A DNA stretch of 64,000 nt from Muscardinus avellanarius (GCA_963383645.1 OY726557.1:155559201-155623200); one strand, 5' to 3'; shown: positions 12,690-25,149, numbered from the stretch's first letter. Notes: generated by a model not told the origin, from the sequence alone. Translations and numbers: made by a program.

Positions 12690-12789
12690 TAATCTCACTT
12701 GTGCAAGTGAATTTATTTGAGCTTCAGTTATCTCATTAATAGAATGAAAAATAATTATATTATCTATATCATCCTGTTTAAGTTTATTA
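12690..12789 (+). repeat. MIR fragment
   Basis: TTTGAGCTTCAGTTATCTCATTAATAGAATGAAAAATAAT matches the MIR core pattern (CCTCAGTTTCCTCATCTGTAAAATG type) with typical divergence. Confidence 0.55.
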
Positions 12790-12800
12790 AAAGGTCAAAA

Positions 12801-13031
12801 ATGCTGGGCACATGCTTGTAATTCCAGTGCTTGGGAGGATGAAATCAGAGATTCTAAGGTTTTCATGCAGCCTCAGCTACTTAGGCCCTCTGCAACTTAG
12901 TGAAGTCATTATTCAAAATAAAGAATACAACACAGGACTGGGGGTATAGCTTAGATGTAGAAAACCCCTGGGTTCAATCCCCTTTACAAATAAATAAAAA
13001 ATTAATTAATTAATTAATTAATTAAAAATTG
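12801..13031 (+). mobile_element. B1-dID-type SINE with TSD
   Basis: Head TGCTGGGCACATGCTTGTAATTCC, tail CCCTGGGTTCAATCCC and an A/TTAA-rich tail. Flanked by the 11-bp direct repeat aaaggtcaaaa at 12790-12800 and 13032-13042, which fixes the insertion limits. Confidence 0.9.
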
Positions 13032-13374
13032 AAAGGTCAAAATGGTATGGCTGCCCAAATTTCTTATAAATTCCAATTTATATTGTTTTTAGCTACTTCT
13101 AAAAGAGTGAGTTATACAACTTCTGAATGAAAGCTATGCACATTCTTGGACATCAATTCTTTGATATGAATTTCTTAAATTACAAGTCCATATTATAGTA
13201 TTCCCAATATCAAAACACATAATAAAATATTTTTAGATATTTAGCCTCATATCCTTAATATTCTCAGGAAACCAATATCTAGAGAAGAATTTAGGAATAA
13301 CCTACATGAAAATAACACAGCCCATGCATTAATTACTAATAAGAATTTTTGGGATGTCTTAAATGTAAGACCTC

Positions 13375-13680
13375 ACTATTTTAGTCAACTTCACATGTAT
13401 TGATTGGTTCATTTAATTCTTAAAATAATATATAGGAAATTTTATACTTTTATCCTGATTTATTGATTCATTTAATTCTTAAAATAATATATAGGAAATT
13501 TTATACTTTTATCCTGATATATTGGGGCATATAAAGGTTATATACCTTTATATAAAATTGAAAAAGATAATGTGACAAAGTCAGATTTGAGCCAATTTGG
13601 TTGGTTGTTGGGGTTACATTCGGTTTTGATAATAAGTCCTAATCTATACTCTGCTGCATAACCTCAGTACAGTGAATGCT
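13375..13680 (+). repeat. MIR with internal 59-bp tandem duplication
   Basis: CACATGTATTGATTGGTTCATTTAATTCTTA reads as the MIR segment often seen as CATGTATTATCTCATTTAATCC, and GTCAGATTTGAGCC follows as in MIR. Inside it a 59-bp unit (starting at 13408 and 13467) is present twice with almost no differences, so the duplication is far younger than the repeat. Confidence 0.6.
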
Positions 13681-13879
13681 ATCGTATTTTATATATTTTA
13701 AATCAATTTTGGCATGAAGCCTTTTATTTACTTATGAAAGAGTAAATCAAGACTTTCTACTATGTTAGGCAAAATGACCACCACAACCATTAGTAAATGC
13801 ACTATCTCACTTGGAAAAAACTACCATTGACATTATTTACATATGTGAGAATAAAAATGCCCATCTCAATATCATATAT

Positions 13880-14015
13880 GAGAAAGGAAGGGAGTGGAGA
13901 AGGCGGCAGTTGGGTGGCAGGGTTCACCAAGTGTTGTACTTATTTATATATGTCTCTATTACTATGAGTTACATTATGATGTGAGACTACAATGCATAAA
14001 TAAACAAAACTGGAG
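13880..14015 (+). mobile_element. Short L1 3' end
   Basis: TATGTCTCTATTACTATGAGTTACATTATGATGTGAGACTACAATGCATAAATAAAC matches the last bases of an L1 3' UTR subfamily also seen at 27204-27285 and 25600-25650. 5'-truncated to about 130 bp or less. Confidence 0.6.
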
Positions 14016-17000
14016 AACTGAATATAATATGCAATGTTTAGTAAAAGCATACTGTTTTACTTATAACGATGCTAAAAATATCAAAATTATTTTTCTTAAG
14101 TCCAACATAGTTTTAATAGAAGATTATTATTTATGGCACATTTGAACTTTAAAAATGAATCTATTATTAGTTTAGAAGATATGTGAGCTCTTAATATAAA
14201 AGGCTTATTCTATTTTTATCTTAATATTAGTGGTGCCATTTTATGGATCATGCTTATGCATATAGAAAAAGAAATACAAGATTATAATAAGCTTCTGCTG
14301 ACTCTGCTCAAGAAAATCTCCAGCCATGACATAAGAGAATGTAATGAAGTATGCAATCAACTTGTAATTATGCACAATTTATGAATTTATTACATTTCCC
14401 AATGATTCTTTACTTTATCACAAGTGGACTTCCACTTATATATTGTAAAGGATGACCATTTGAACTTCTCAAAAGCAGAAGTTATTCTTAGCAATTTAAT
14501 GCTTTGAAAAAAACCAAAGTTGACATTCATGTACTTCTTGGTTAAAAAAAAAATGCCTGAAAGACATTCAGCCAATTTCAGAATCACTATATTTTCTTGC
14601 TTTCAATTTTCATCTTCATTAGATAAAAGGTTTAAGAAGGTCAAATGAAGGAAGGTACTGGCAGACAAAGTATATAAGAATCCTTTAAGAAAGAATCACC
14701 AATGCCTTTTTAAAGGTCAGATGAGCTATTATATTTTTACTTAGTTTTGATTTAGAGGTAGAATAAAAGTCAGATAAAACAGTCAAAAGCCAAAGTAAAA
14801 ATAAAGAAATAAATGTGCAAGAGAGAAAGAAAATATAGAACAAATCTGAATATAGAATATAAGACAAAATAATTTGAAGGGAAAAATGAAAAGAGGATAA
14901 TAATAAAAATGAAAAGAAGATTGGGTAATAAAATTATTACCCAATGTATACCAACTGTGGATGCATTTTGGTAAGCTAAATCATTTGTGCTTATGGGAAT
15001 TTTAATATTATATAAACAGTAAAATATTTAATGTACACTTGGGGAAATTGCAAACTAAAAATGTCTTTAAAGGAGATATTCACAATTTAAATCATAATGT
15101 TAAATCACAAAAGTATCTCAAAGTGTTTCTGAATATGTACAGAGGTTATAAATAAGATTTAAGGTTGAAGAGTAGCTACCACAGGCCACAGTGGGTCACT
15201 CTTCAGTTTTATGTTGCCATGTTTCAGTGATTTACTGCACAGCTGGAACTTTTAAATAATTACAGGGTAAATTTTCCACATATTCAACAAATATCTAATT
15301 CCCTCCTGGGACAAGGTGACATTTAGTCCACGCTCTTCCTTTTTAGAGAAACTAGGGCATCCTGTTGCACACCAAGCTGAATTACCTGCTGTACTAAATA
15401 TTCAACTGTATATGTCATTGCACTGAATGTCTTCTAAGTTTTAGGAGAAAATGTTATATGTTATCAAAACTTAATAGTACAGTAAATGCTCACAGCTTGG
15501 AAACTAATCAAGAACTATTTTTCTAAAGGCTGAAAATAAATTATATATCATCTAAATCAACAATCCATTGAGGAAGTATTATCATCGTTTTTTACAAATG
15601 TAGAAAATTATTTTTAAGAGATCTAAATAAAATTCAGCATCATAGAAGATAATGTGAATCCTATGGAAACAAAAGCTAGAAGATAGTTTAAGAAGTATTG
15701 TGTTTTTTCATTCCATATAGTAGAAAAAAATTAGGTTAATAGAGGCATGCACAAGCATATATCCACAGCATATAGAAAAATTCAGAGATGAAACATGCAT
15801 TTATGCAAACACAAATCTGACGGAGAATAAATGTGTATTTTTTTCTTTTCAGAAGCATTTCTAAGTTTTGCAGAAGAGGAAATTTCTCTTGTCCCATTTT
15901 CTCACAGAAAATAACAGGTTAATTTCAGCCTTAAACTTATTTTTCACCAATATACCAAGAGATAGTTTAATCATTTCAAGCATGATCTGAAAACCTTATC
16001 TCTTTATATATGAACACATAACTGGCCCTGTACGTTACTAATAAAGTAGTTGGTCTCATATGGCTATCCCAGGGAGCATAAAATGAAATACATATTCATA
16101 TATCCTCTATTTACTAATTTATAAGGCAGGCATTGAATAATTAATATCTATATGAATTAATAGAAAAGCTATAATGCCAACAAAATGGATAGGCTATGCT
16201 TGAGCTACTCTTCATGTGCCTCTCTCACAACTATCTATCTGCAAGAGATATGATAAGGACTGGGATATTAAAAGCACTTGCATTTTCTTCCACTCAAGAG
16301 CCTCTATTAAAGAGCATCTGTCCTATAACCAGGATTCCTATGACATAGGATTATGGAACATGTGAGATTACTTGACAGAGAATTGGTTGCAAAGTGGTGA
16401 TACTGCATCTTAAGAATCAAACACTGTTTGATTACAACCTCAAAGAAATGCTTATATGTATAAAGTTCAGATACCTCTCACAAATTTAATTAGAGTAGCT
16501 CTTTCCATTAAATCTCTAATTTAGGCTGCCATGTTGACAAATGACATGGGCATCCTTGAAAAGTCTGGCTTATTGAAACTGAGGAACCACCTTGGTTAAA
16601 GTTGTAGAGGACAAGCAGAGAATAGAAAACATATGCTGGATACACATTTTCTGTAAATATCCAAAGATTTAAACCCGAACTGGAAGACTGCAGCTGAATA
16701 TTTCACTTTGTGCCTCTGAGTGCAGCATCTGGGTGCCTGAGGCTTTCTACTACACTGCTTAAATTTATTTACCATGTTTGAATCTCTAAAGATCCTTCTT
16801 CATGATTCATCTCCTCAATGCCTCTGCAGAAAACTAAATTCTCTTTCGTTTGCTACAGAAAGTTTTATTTTATTATTTTTATTTTTTAACCAACAATAAC
16901 CGCACAGTACACAGATTATGACTTTCAGCTGCATGGGCAGATGTAGGCACACTCAAGTCTAACTTGCTAATTGAATAGATCTATAAATTATCTATGAGTC

Positions 17001-17349
17001 ACAAATAGACATACTACAAAAGAAGTAAATGGCATGCTTGAATTAGCTTTCCTATGCTCCTCAGCCTCTTACATTTTTAAACTTTTCTTTACATCCTAGA
17101 AGCACTTTATATTGCTGTTACTCTGATTTTTGTCTTCAGTTGTTTTTATTTAATAAATTCATTCCATTCTTTTAAAATTTATTTTTGAAAGTGGAAACCT
17201 CTGTTTTTTTCTTCTTCCATTAAAATGACTGGGACAGAATATATTTTCTGAATATGTGAGAGATAATTGAGAAGCCTAGCTAAACCTAGATGGTCTTGTT
17301 TCTGTTCTCAGTTGAGCTTCCTATTATTGCTTATAGTTTTCTTAAAAAA
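14016..17349. other. Gene-free AT-rich stretch
   Basis: No gene, RNA gene or clear transposon was recognised. 15180-15450 and 16200-16830 are somewhat more complex in composition than their flanks and are the places where a conserved non-coding element could sit, but the sequence alone does not show it. Confidence 0.45.
14921..14944. repeat. Perfect 11-bp inverted repeat
   Basis: Arms TTGGGTAATAA and TTATTACCCAA separated by two A residues. Could form a small hairpin. No adjacent gene or terminal-repeat transposon is evident. Confidence 0.8.
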
Positions 17350-17446
17350 ATTCTTTTTGCTTTTGTTTTTGTTTTGGATGCTATAGACCAAACTCAGGGC
17401 CTCAGGTGTATTCTACAAGAACTCTACCACTAAGCAACACTCCTAA
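17350..17446 (-). mobile_element. ID-like SINE tail, monomeric
   Basis: T-rich start, then ATAGACCAAACTCAGGGCCTC..TACAAGAACTCTACCACTAAGCAACACTCC. On the minus strand this is the box-A/box-B-containing ID-type sequence without a B1 head. Confidence 0.55.
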
Positions 17447-17538
17447 GTTAAAATATTCTGTAAGTAAAACCTTGCTCTCATAGTTACTCAAATTATGTTT
17501 TTATATGGTCAATTCTCCTTTGATATTTTGAGATATTT

Positions 17539-17749
17539 CTTTTTTTTATTTTTTGTGATACTAGAAATGGAACCCAGGAAAGTTCTACCTCCAAATTATA
17601 CCTCAGGGCCTATATTTAATATTAAAACATGGTGTTGTTAGGTTGTTCAGAGTCTCACTAAGTTGCCGAGGTTGGTCTTGAACATGTAATCCTCCTGTCT
17701 TAGTCTACCACGTACTGGAATTACAGGTGTGCAATACCATTCCCAGTAA
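17539..17749 (-). mobile_element. B1-dID-type SINE, old
   Basis: Reverse orientation: tail remnant TTTTGTGATACTAGAAATGGAACCCAGG, middle TCTCACTAAGTTGCCGAGGTTGGTCTTGAAC, head CTGGAATTACAGGTGTGCAATACC. More diverged than the youngest copies. Confidence 0.8.
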
Positions 17750-18257
17750 GATTATTTTTCAAATAAATAAAACTGTTGTTTGAAATTCAGGAACTCACAT
17801 GCCCATTATTTCTGTGTAGAAACAGATAAACTGAGGTCTTAGTTTGAGCTAAAATCTCAAGTTTTATATAGTTGAATAGAAATTAGTATGTTAAACATAT
17901 ATATTTTTAACGCCTTCATGTTAAACCCATTTCCTAGAAGTTAACTTTTGAGGAGAAAATTGTAAAAAAGTGGTGAGTGGCTGGTATAATAATTGCTTTA
18001 CTTTTTTGTTACCAAAGATCACTTTTTGTTTCATGAGAGTTAACCAGTTAAGATTACATGGTTTTAAATGCTTTGTCTTAAATAATAGTTTGCATTCAGT
18101 AGTAAGATCATTGGTCATGAGGTTAAAATAATGTATGGAGATATGTATTATAGAGATCACATATGGAAAATGTATATTTGGCCTAAAAATTATAATTGTA
18201 CTGAGGAACAGATCTCCAAGATCAAAGCCAGAGAAGTGATTATAAGTGCTGAGGATG

Positions 18258-18447
18258 AAGGCCAGACATGGCTGCAGAGTCTTGTAATTCTAGTACTTGG
18301 GAGTCTGAGATACAAGGGTTGTAGATTTGAGGCCAACCTTAGTGAAAGACTTAGCAATTTGGTAATATTCTTCTAAATTGAAAAAAGAAATTTATGAGTA
18401 GAACTAGGAAGCAAAAGGCCCCTGGGTTCAATTTTTAGTACAAAAAC
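18258..18447 (+). mobile_element. B1-dID-type SINE, old
   Basis: GGCCAGACATGGCTGCAGAGTCTTGTAATTCTAGTACTTGGGAG, GGCCAACCTTAGTGAAAG and a CCCCTGGGTTCAATTTTTAGTAC end. Diverged, no clear TSD. Confidence 0.75.
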
Positions 18448-18798
18448 GTGCTGATGATAAAATTGGTGTGATGTCACAAATAGCAGAAAATGAGATTGAA
18501 GGTCAAATAGGGAAGTAAGAATTCTTTGCAAAAAGTTCAGGAATGAATTGAGTATGCAAGGTATAGCTTCAGTGATAGGCTATATAATGCTTACAGAAAT
18601 TTTATAGGGGCTGATGTTGGGTACAATATCTCTCTTGAATCCTGCACTAAAACTTCTTAGGGGTGGGTAGAAATATGTCAGAACATTTTCATGTGAGAAT
18701 CATGGTGCTGTTGATACCTCCAGCCAACTTGCCTAATATAAGATAGAACAGGCATTAGAGTAATTGAGGAAGTCCAAGATTTCCATGAGCTATAGATT

Positions 18799-18942
18799 TT
18801 TTGTGGTATTTGGGATGGAACACTGGGACATTCTACCTTCATTCTATATCCCAGCCCCTTTATTTTTATTTTAAACCTGATATCCTCCTGTTTCTGCCTC
18901 CCAAGTACTGGGATTACAGACATGTACCACCACACCTGGCAG
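18799..18942 (-). mobile_element. B1-dID-type SINE, internally deleted
   Basis: Reverse copy with the ID-like end (GGTATTTGGGATGGAACAC) joined to the B1 head (CCTCCCAAGTACTGGGATTACAGACATGTACCACCACACC). The middle TCTCACTAAGTTGC segment is missing. Confidence 0.75.
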
Positions 18943-19123
18943 AAACTATTAACTTAGTATGGGTCATTGACTATTAATCATTTATTGTTTTAGGGATGCT
19001 GAAACAGAGACCAAGGCTAAGCACTTAATATTATCAGTTCCATCACCCAGAAAGCCAATGACAATATAGAATTTGAAATAAAAGGAATAGCTGGACTAAT
19101 ATTTGTAAAAGGTAAAGTAGAGA

Positions 19124-19350
19124 GCCGGGCGTAGTGGCGCATGCTTGTAAGCCCAGCATTTGGGAAGCTGAGACCTGAGGATCGCGGTTCGTGGACAGCC
19201 TCAGCTACTTAGTGAGGCCCTCCACAACTCAGTGAGACCCGGTTTCAAAATAAAGAATGAAAAATAGGGCAGTGGTTGTAGCTCGGAGGCAGAATGCCCC
19301 GGGTCCCATCCCCAGACCCGCAAAAAAAAAAAAAAAAAAAAAAAAAAAAG
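19124..19350 (+). mobile_element. B1-dID-type SINE, young
   Basis: Well preserved: GCCGGGCGTAGTGGCGCATGCTTGTAAGCCCAGC start, all internal blocks, and a 28-base A tail at 19322-19349. CpG sites are retained, consistent with recent insertion. Confidence 0.9.
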
Positions 19351-19469
19351 AAAGGTAGAATATGAAAGGGATTAGGCAAGGAAACCCTCAAAATGCAATA
19401 TTGAATATATATATGAGTACAAAATTTATAAAGCAGGATTGAGTGGGGCATGCCTCACTCGGTGGGACA

Positions 19470-19760
19470 ACTCTGAGAAAGTCTCTTTCATTTCATTCCA
19501 TTAGAAAGCTCAAGTGTACAGAATGTCTACAGATTGATTAGGGCTTTATTAATCATCAAATACAACATTATACTAGTAGTACAATATAGTCATCAGCAGC
19601 TCTGGCAGCAGTGGAAGAGCCTGGCTTCAGCCCACAGGCTGCTGTGGGTCTCCAAGGAGATGCAATGGAAACCTGAAGATTCTATGTAGTCTCTGCAGCC
19701 GAAGGGCAACTTCTCTTTTTAAAGGGAGCCAAGTGGTATATTTCTATATTTGTCATACAT
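19470..19760 (-). mobile_element. LTR-like fragment, unassigned
   Basis: Read on the minus strand it has a TTTAAA box near 19718-19723, a GC-richer segment of about 170 bp, then AATAAA at 19545-19550 followed by a T/GT-rich end: the order expected of U3-R-U5. Base composition (CAGCAGCTCTGGCAGCAG, CACAGGCTGCTG) contrasts with the AT-rich flanks. No TG..CA ends or TSD could be fixed, and the family is unknown. Confidence 0.4.
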
Positions 19761-20559
19761 GAAAATTATGGTGTATGGTGCTGGATAAAGTTCTGAGTAC
19801 CATACTCTAAACAAGGTTTAAGGTAATGCCTGCATAGAGGCAGGAATCAAAGGGGGAAAAGGATGAGGAAGTAAAAGAAAAATTACTCAATTACTAGCAT
19901 TCTACATGGTCAAAAGTATTTGTCTTCAATACTTGTTTTCTAGTTTTAATTAATATCCTTACAATATTCTTGTTTCCATTATATTAGGTTGCAAGGATAC
20001 AACACATTGGTTATATTTTAAGTGGTAGTACGTATATCTATGACAGATCATGCACTCAATGTTACACTGACATACTTTTGGAATAAAATCAATGTCTAAG
20101 TAAAAAAGAAGAGTTTGATAATGCTGAGATATAGAAGGGATCATGAAAGAAACATTTCTCACACATTATAAGATTTCAGCTCCATTAAGGAGTGAAATTT
20201 ATAACTCTGAATGATCTCTAACAATGAGTCTGAGAAGATATAGAGTCTTAATTCCTATAAAAAACTCAAGCAGAAGTTAAATTTCTACTTGTACCACAAA
20301 ATTCTGGTATAGGCCCCATCTACTCTTAACATTCAATCTCGTTACCTGAGTTTTCTAGACTTAGCTATTGCAGTTTAGAGAAAGCCCCTTCATTATCCCC
20401 ATGCAATTATCCTCTGGATAAGAATTGAACAACCACAAAGAAGAGAGAGCTTTTTGTAAGTTGTCACTGAACAACTGAAATTTCAGAGTAATGCTACGTT
20501 ATGAAGTCGTGAATTACATCTCATAAGATTAATAGGAAGAAATAATTGATGTCATTCTT

Positions 20560-20790
20560 TGTGCTGAGTGCTTTTATGTGGTTGATCTCATTAGTCCTGG
20601 TATTTCTGTAAGTTGGAGAGCAGATATTCATCCTTATTCTCATAATGAAAACAGCACAACGAGCAGGGAGAAGGAGTGTCTGGCTCCAATTTTTTATGTA
20701 GTTCTCAGTGGTATAGCTAGAAACAGAAATATGGGTTTATTTCCCCAAGATATTAAAGTTGGGCATTTCTACATATCTTCCTCAATATCT
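20560..20790 (+). repeat. MIR-like fragment
   Basis: GTGCTTTTATGTGGTTGATCTCATTAGTCC, then CATCCTTATTCTCATAATGAAAAC, then GTGTCTGGCTCC follow the order of a MIR in this orientation. Confidence 0.5.
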
Positions 20791-21239
20791 GTAATTTAAA
20801 ACCAAAACAAGTCCAGCTGTTCAAAAATAATATCATAAAGAAGCAGTATTCATTGTGTGGGCCTCAGCCTACCTTTGAAATGAACTTCCATTAGCCTCTT
20901 TGAAAAGTTTAACTAACTGCATGAAGCTGATAGGATGGATGGAATGCTCACTAGATAAAAAAAGAGTAAAACAATAAAAAACATAATCTGTCCTTCAAAC
21001 CAGAAGGACAGAATAAATTAAATAATCACCCAGAGAAATACCTTAGCATATAACTCAACCTGGCAAAATACAAGTGTCATTACTATCAGTAATAATATGT
21101 GATAACCCACTGTGTTATTAGGAGTTACTCTGTTATCACAAATAAAAAGGAATAGAACTGAGAAGATAGAAGATAGCAGGCTTCAACTGATAAAAACAGG
21201 AAGAAGTAAAAAAGAAAGCAAAAAAAAAATAGGAAGTAG

Positions 21240-21375
21240 AAAGGCCTGGATTTTTATTGTGGCGTTGAGGCTTAAATTATATACAATCTCAGGTAGTTTA
21301 TTTAATATCTCTGTATCTCAGCTTCGTAATTTATAAAATGACTAAAATAAATTGTGAATTTATAAGTGATTCTGA
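21240..21375 (+). repeat. MIR fragment
   Basis: GGTAGTTTATTTAATATCTCTGTATCTCAGCTTCGTAATTTATAAAATGAC matches the MIR core with moderate divergence. Confidence 0.6.
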
Positions 21376-21431
21376 GGTCCCTCTAACACAAAGATTTTAT
21401 TAATAATACCCTAAACTGGTGATTGATCTAA

Positions 21432-21593
21432 GAAGTATTCTAGCTCTGAGCTATACCAACAGCCTTTTTATTTTTCCATTTTGAAATTGGCTCTCACTAA
21501 GTTAACACATGCTAGTTTTGAACCTCTTCTCAGCCTATCTTAAACTCTGAAGTATTGGGATTGCAGGTATACATCACTCTGCCTGGCAATAAT
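21432..21593 (-). mobile_element. B1-dID-type SINE, old
   Basis: Reverse copy: TCTGAGCTATACC, CTCTCACTAAGTTAACACATGCTAGTTTTGAAC, and ATTGGGATTGCAGGTATACATCACTCTGCC. Strongly diverged. Confidence 0.7.
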
Positions 21594-23013
21594 CTGTATT
21601 CTTAAAGTTTAATAAAGACTTCTATCCTGAGCTACTCTAACTGACAAGCTGCTGAGGATATAATATATAATACCACCCCTACTTAAGGTCTTTCCTCAAT
21701 ACTGTCATACTGTAGTTTAGTAAAGAGAGGGTATCCTTAAAACACAGAGCAAAACCATGAGAATATTTTCCATTAAGGTGTGCTCTGCTATGAATTGTTA
21801 TCATTCCACAGATGTTATTTTAAGTGACACGACCAGATAAAGAGATGAATGAAGGACCAGGCATCAAGCAGTCATGGAACAAAGCAAAACAATTTGAAAT
21901 GAGTAGATGCCCTCATTCTTTTTTCAGAGATAAGTCTCAGGACCTAAAAGTTACAACCATAGCCAATTTCTGATGCGATATCACAGAAATATAAAAAAAA
22001 ATCTATTCTGCTTGTGAAAGCAAATAATAAGAAACTCAGTGATTGTTATGTATTGTCATGAAACACAATAAGTCAAAACATGTATTTTAATGTCAGAACT
22101 GCCATTTACATATTATAAGGTATTAGACAATTTTTTATTTATCTACCTATGCTTGCTGCCAAATTTTATTATCCACTCTGAGCCAAATATTCACAGGCAA
22201 GGGAATATGACTGAACAATTGTGAGAAAAACTGCTTAATGCTTGGCAGATAAATGGGACATTGGAATTTTAGCCTTCTGAAAGTATGAACAGCTTCTGAC
22301 TTCTTGTCTGATATATAAAGATATTGAAGTAAGTCACTTCTATCATAGCAACAGAAATAAAGCTGAATAAACAAAAAAGTAACTATTCTTAGATGTAAGA
22401 GAATTGATCTCACAGGGCCAGCCACAACCCGTAAAACTGAGAGGAGATGTAAATACACGAAAAAAAAATCTTATTTGAAGTCCAAAAGTAGACACTTTCT
22501 ACTATAGCCAATATAAACAAGAATATGTAGCCATAATGACAAATTTCTGGATGATTAGTGTTGACCAGATCGACAGTTGAAAAAGCCAGTATAATTCTGC
22601 ATATAAATATTTACTAAATAGAGATCATGTTGAAAATTGTTACTAGGATACTCAGGTGATTTGAAAGTATATTATAAAGAAAATATTGCAAGCTATAAGT
22701 TCAGAGACAAAATTTTACTTACCTTTCAGCTCAGTAGAAAGAGCTATAAAATTGTGACAACCTCAGAAGTTGGAAGGCTTTATTCTCTGATAATTGTCAC
22801 AGTTGGTGTATGTTTCCTGTCCTATGAGATGGTAGCTTGTGAAAGATTGAGGTCAATGCAGGAGGACAGTTGTAGAAGTAATACAACACCCAGGCTGTTC
22901 TCATAAGACCTCTCACAAATGATCTACTAATTGCAAAGTGCTTTATAAGGAGGGCAGTGTCATGAGATGGAAAGATCCTGTGTTCCTTCTTTTCTTCTGA
23001 CTTGAAAGTCATT
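21594..23013. other. Gene-free AT-rich stretch
   Basis: No gene seen. 22075-22140 may be a weak MIR remnant. Open frames up to about 100 codons carry no recognisable domain. Confidence 0.5.
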
Positions 23014-23161
23014 GCTTTCTCTTCTCTTCTTTCTCTTCTCTTCTCTTCTCTTCTCTTCTCTTCTCTTCTCTTCTCTTCCCTTCCCTCCCCTCCCCTCCCC
23101 TCCCCTCCCCCCTCCCCCCTCCCCCCTCCCCCTCCCTCCCTCCCTCCCTCCCTCCCTCCCT

Positions 23162-23214
<53 letters not shown>
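23014..23214. repeat. Compound polypyrimidine tract, about 200 bp
   Basis: On the plus strand an almost pure C/T run passing in order through CTCTT, CCCTC, CCCCCT, CCCT and CT motifs. On the minus strand it is the purine-rich tail of the adjoining SINE. Pure purine/pyrimidine asymmetry with mirror symmetry could adopt triplex (H-DNA) structure. Confidence 0.95.
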
Positions 23215-23217
<3 letters not shown>

Positions 23218-23368
23218 TTTGGTGGTACTGGGGTTCCTGGAAGCCCTTCTACCTCTGGGCTATATTCCCAGACCTATTTTATAGCAGGCTGACTTCGAAC
23301 CTGAGCTATCCTCCTGTCTCCGCCTTCCGAGTGTGGGGATTCCATGTGTGCACCACCATGCCCAGCTT
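23215..23368 (-). mobile_element. B1-dID-type SINE
   Basis: Reverse copy starting TTTTGGTGGTACTGGGGTTCCTGG and ending CACCACCATGCCCAGC. The middle repeat TCTCACTAAG block is deleted. Its tail is the pyrimidine tract to the left. A short GCTTTCTCT match on both sides may be the TSD. Confidence 0.85.
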
Positions 23369-24649
23369 TCTCTCTCTCTCTTTGACAGAGGGATTCATTC
23401 TTGAAAGTTTTGTTTTCCTGGTAAAGATCCCAACTATTTTCATTAATAGAAACTACTAGTAGATTAGAGGGTGCAAAGTGAGAAGCCTAAATATGTCTTT
23501 TTTCTCAATCATTACTTTGGAAAATATGTTACAACAGCTACTTCTCTTCCAAACTCAAGCGCTTGATTAAAATTTATTTCCTTATTTTGCAAACATTAAG
23601 GAACATTATTTACATTTTAGACATTTTTCTAAACACCAGCAGCTTGTAATATGAAAGCAAAGTCCCTGGTTACATAAGATTATAATCTACTTGGTAGCTT
23701 TAATTCAACATGAAACATACATTTATTTGGTATTATTTAATGTGTTTGTTTATTAATGTTGTTTAACACAACTGTTGATTTCAGAATCTTTGATGTCTTC
23801 ACCTCCACATGTATGACTTTAATTACATCAACCAATTTTAAACTGTACCCTAGATTCAACTATTTCCAAAAAGTATAACCCTATCATAAAAACAGTTCCA
23901 AGTATACCATTTTCTAAAGAGTGATATTTTGACTTTGTATACTCTAGAACACTAGGAACACCAACAATCTATCATATTGAATTTTAATTTACTCCCAATA
24001 CCATAATATGGTATTCTTTTTCCTTACTCTATAGAAGTCTCATTTTCATCTTAATTTTTTTTCTCAATTTCCTTACTCTCTTTAACCTAGAGAATTTTAA
24101 ATCCAATTTTTTCTGCTTTATATTTATGCATCTGACACATACCTGTAAACATAGAAAGTCTTATAATAAACTATGATAAACTGTATGGATGCCTTTCATG
24201 CTACTCAGAAACCCTATAAATTATTCTAAGCTAGTCACACATTCTCCTGCATGATTATTTTGTTTCTTCTGCAAATCCCAGTGCCTTCTGCTTTATTTTC
24301 ATTCTAACATTATTTCCCATCTCATTAAGAATAATGCAGATATTAAAACATTTAGCCCACATATTTTTACCTACCTTTTCTTCCAATATATCGCGAATGC
24401 TGTGTTTATAAATAATATAAACCCTACTCCATATTAGATCGATATCATTGCCATTTGCCTACTCAAGGATTTTGAACACTCTACATCTTCTGCTTCATTC
24501 AAGATCATCTTAACCACATCAGCATATATTAGTTTTTGGGTACACATATAATACATATACATATAATTTATTATTGTTGTTTCTCCAATTAGAAATCAAC
24601 TCTCAAATTAAAGCCATTTTCTTTTATCTGTCACCCATTTCTATTTATT
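23369..24649. other. Gene-free AT-rich stretch
   Basis: Nothing coding recognised. 23580-23700 faintly resembles an old mammalian interspersed repeat (ACATTTTTCTAAACACCAGC..AAAGTCCCTGG order). Confidence 0.45.
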
Positions 24650-25013
24650 ATATTTTATTGATACATTATAGTCTCACATCATAATGTAGTTCACAGTGAT
24701 TGTAACATACTGTTCACACAGTACTTGGTGAAGTTTCCTCTGGCTCCCTCATTGCTTTCCTCCTTCCACATACAAGATAATGAAATTGGCTCAGTATTCT
24801 TACATACATACATAATGCCAATGAAGATTATTTCTTCATTGATCCTGCTTCTCCCCCCAACCTTCCCCTATACCATTTCTCCAGCTCTACTGGAGTCTCT
24901 CCTCCATTATCTGAAGTTCCTCTGGTAGCTTAATTACTATCTAGATTCCACATATTAGAAAAATGTATAAACATATAATCCTTCATTTTCTATGACTGGC
25001 TAATCTCATTCAA
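24650..25013 (-). mobile_element. L1 3' end, minus strand
   Basis: Starts with the complement of an L1 terminus (TTATTGATACATTATAGTCTCACATCATAATG) and runs through the UTR to the end of ORF2 (GACTGGCTAATCTCATTCAACATGGAG). It belongs to the same L1 subfamily as 60490-60850. Confidence 0.75.
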
Positions 25014-25149
25014 CATGGAGTTAGCAGATAAATTCTCTGAAAAGGCTGTTGACAATAGTTGATTAGATTTTTTATATTTTCTTGATCGACCCTGAAATAT
25101 TTTCATTTTAAAATGTAAGTTACATGTAAAATTATTCATTTGTAGGAGA

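Noticed and set aside
22147..22458. 103-codon minus-strand frame
   Set aside because: No domain, signal or homolog recognised. Frame length is compatible with chance in this composition.
23002..23292. Ser/Leu/Pro-rich frames over the pyrimidine tract
   Set aside because: Product of the CT-rich microsatellite and SINE tail.
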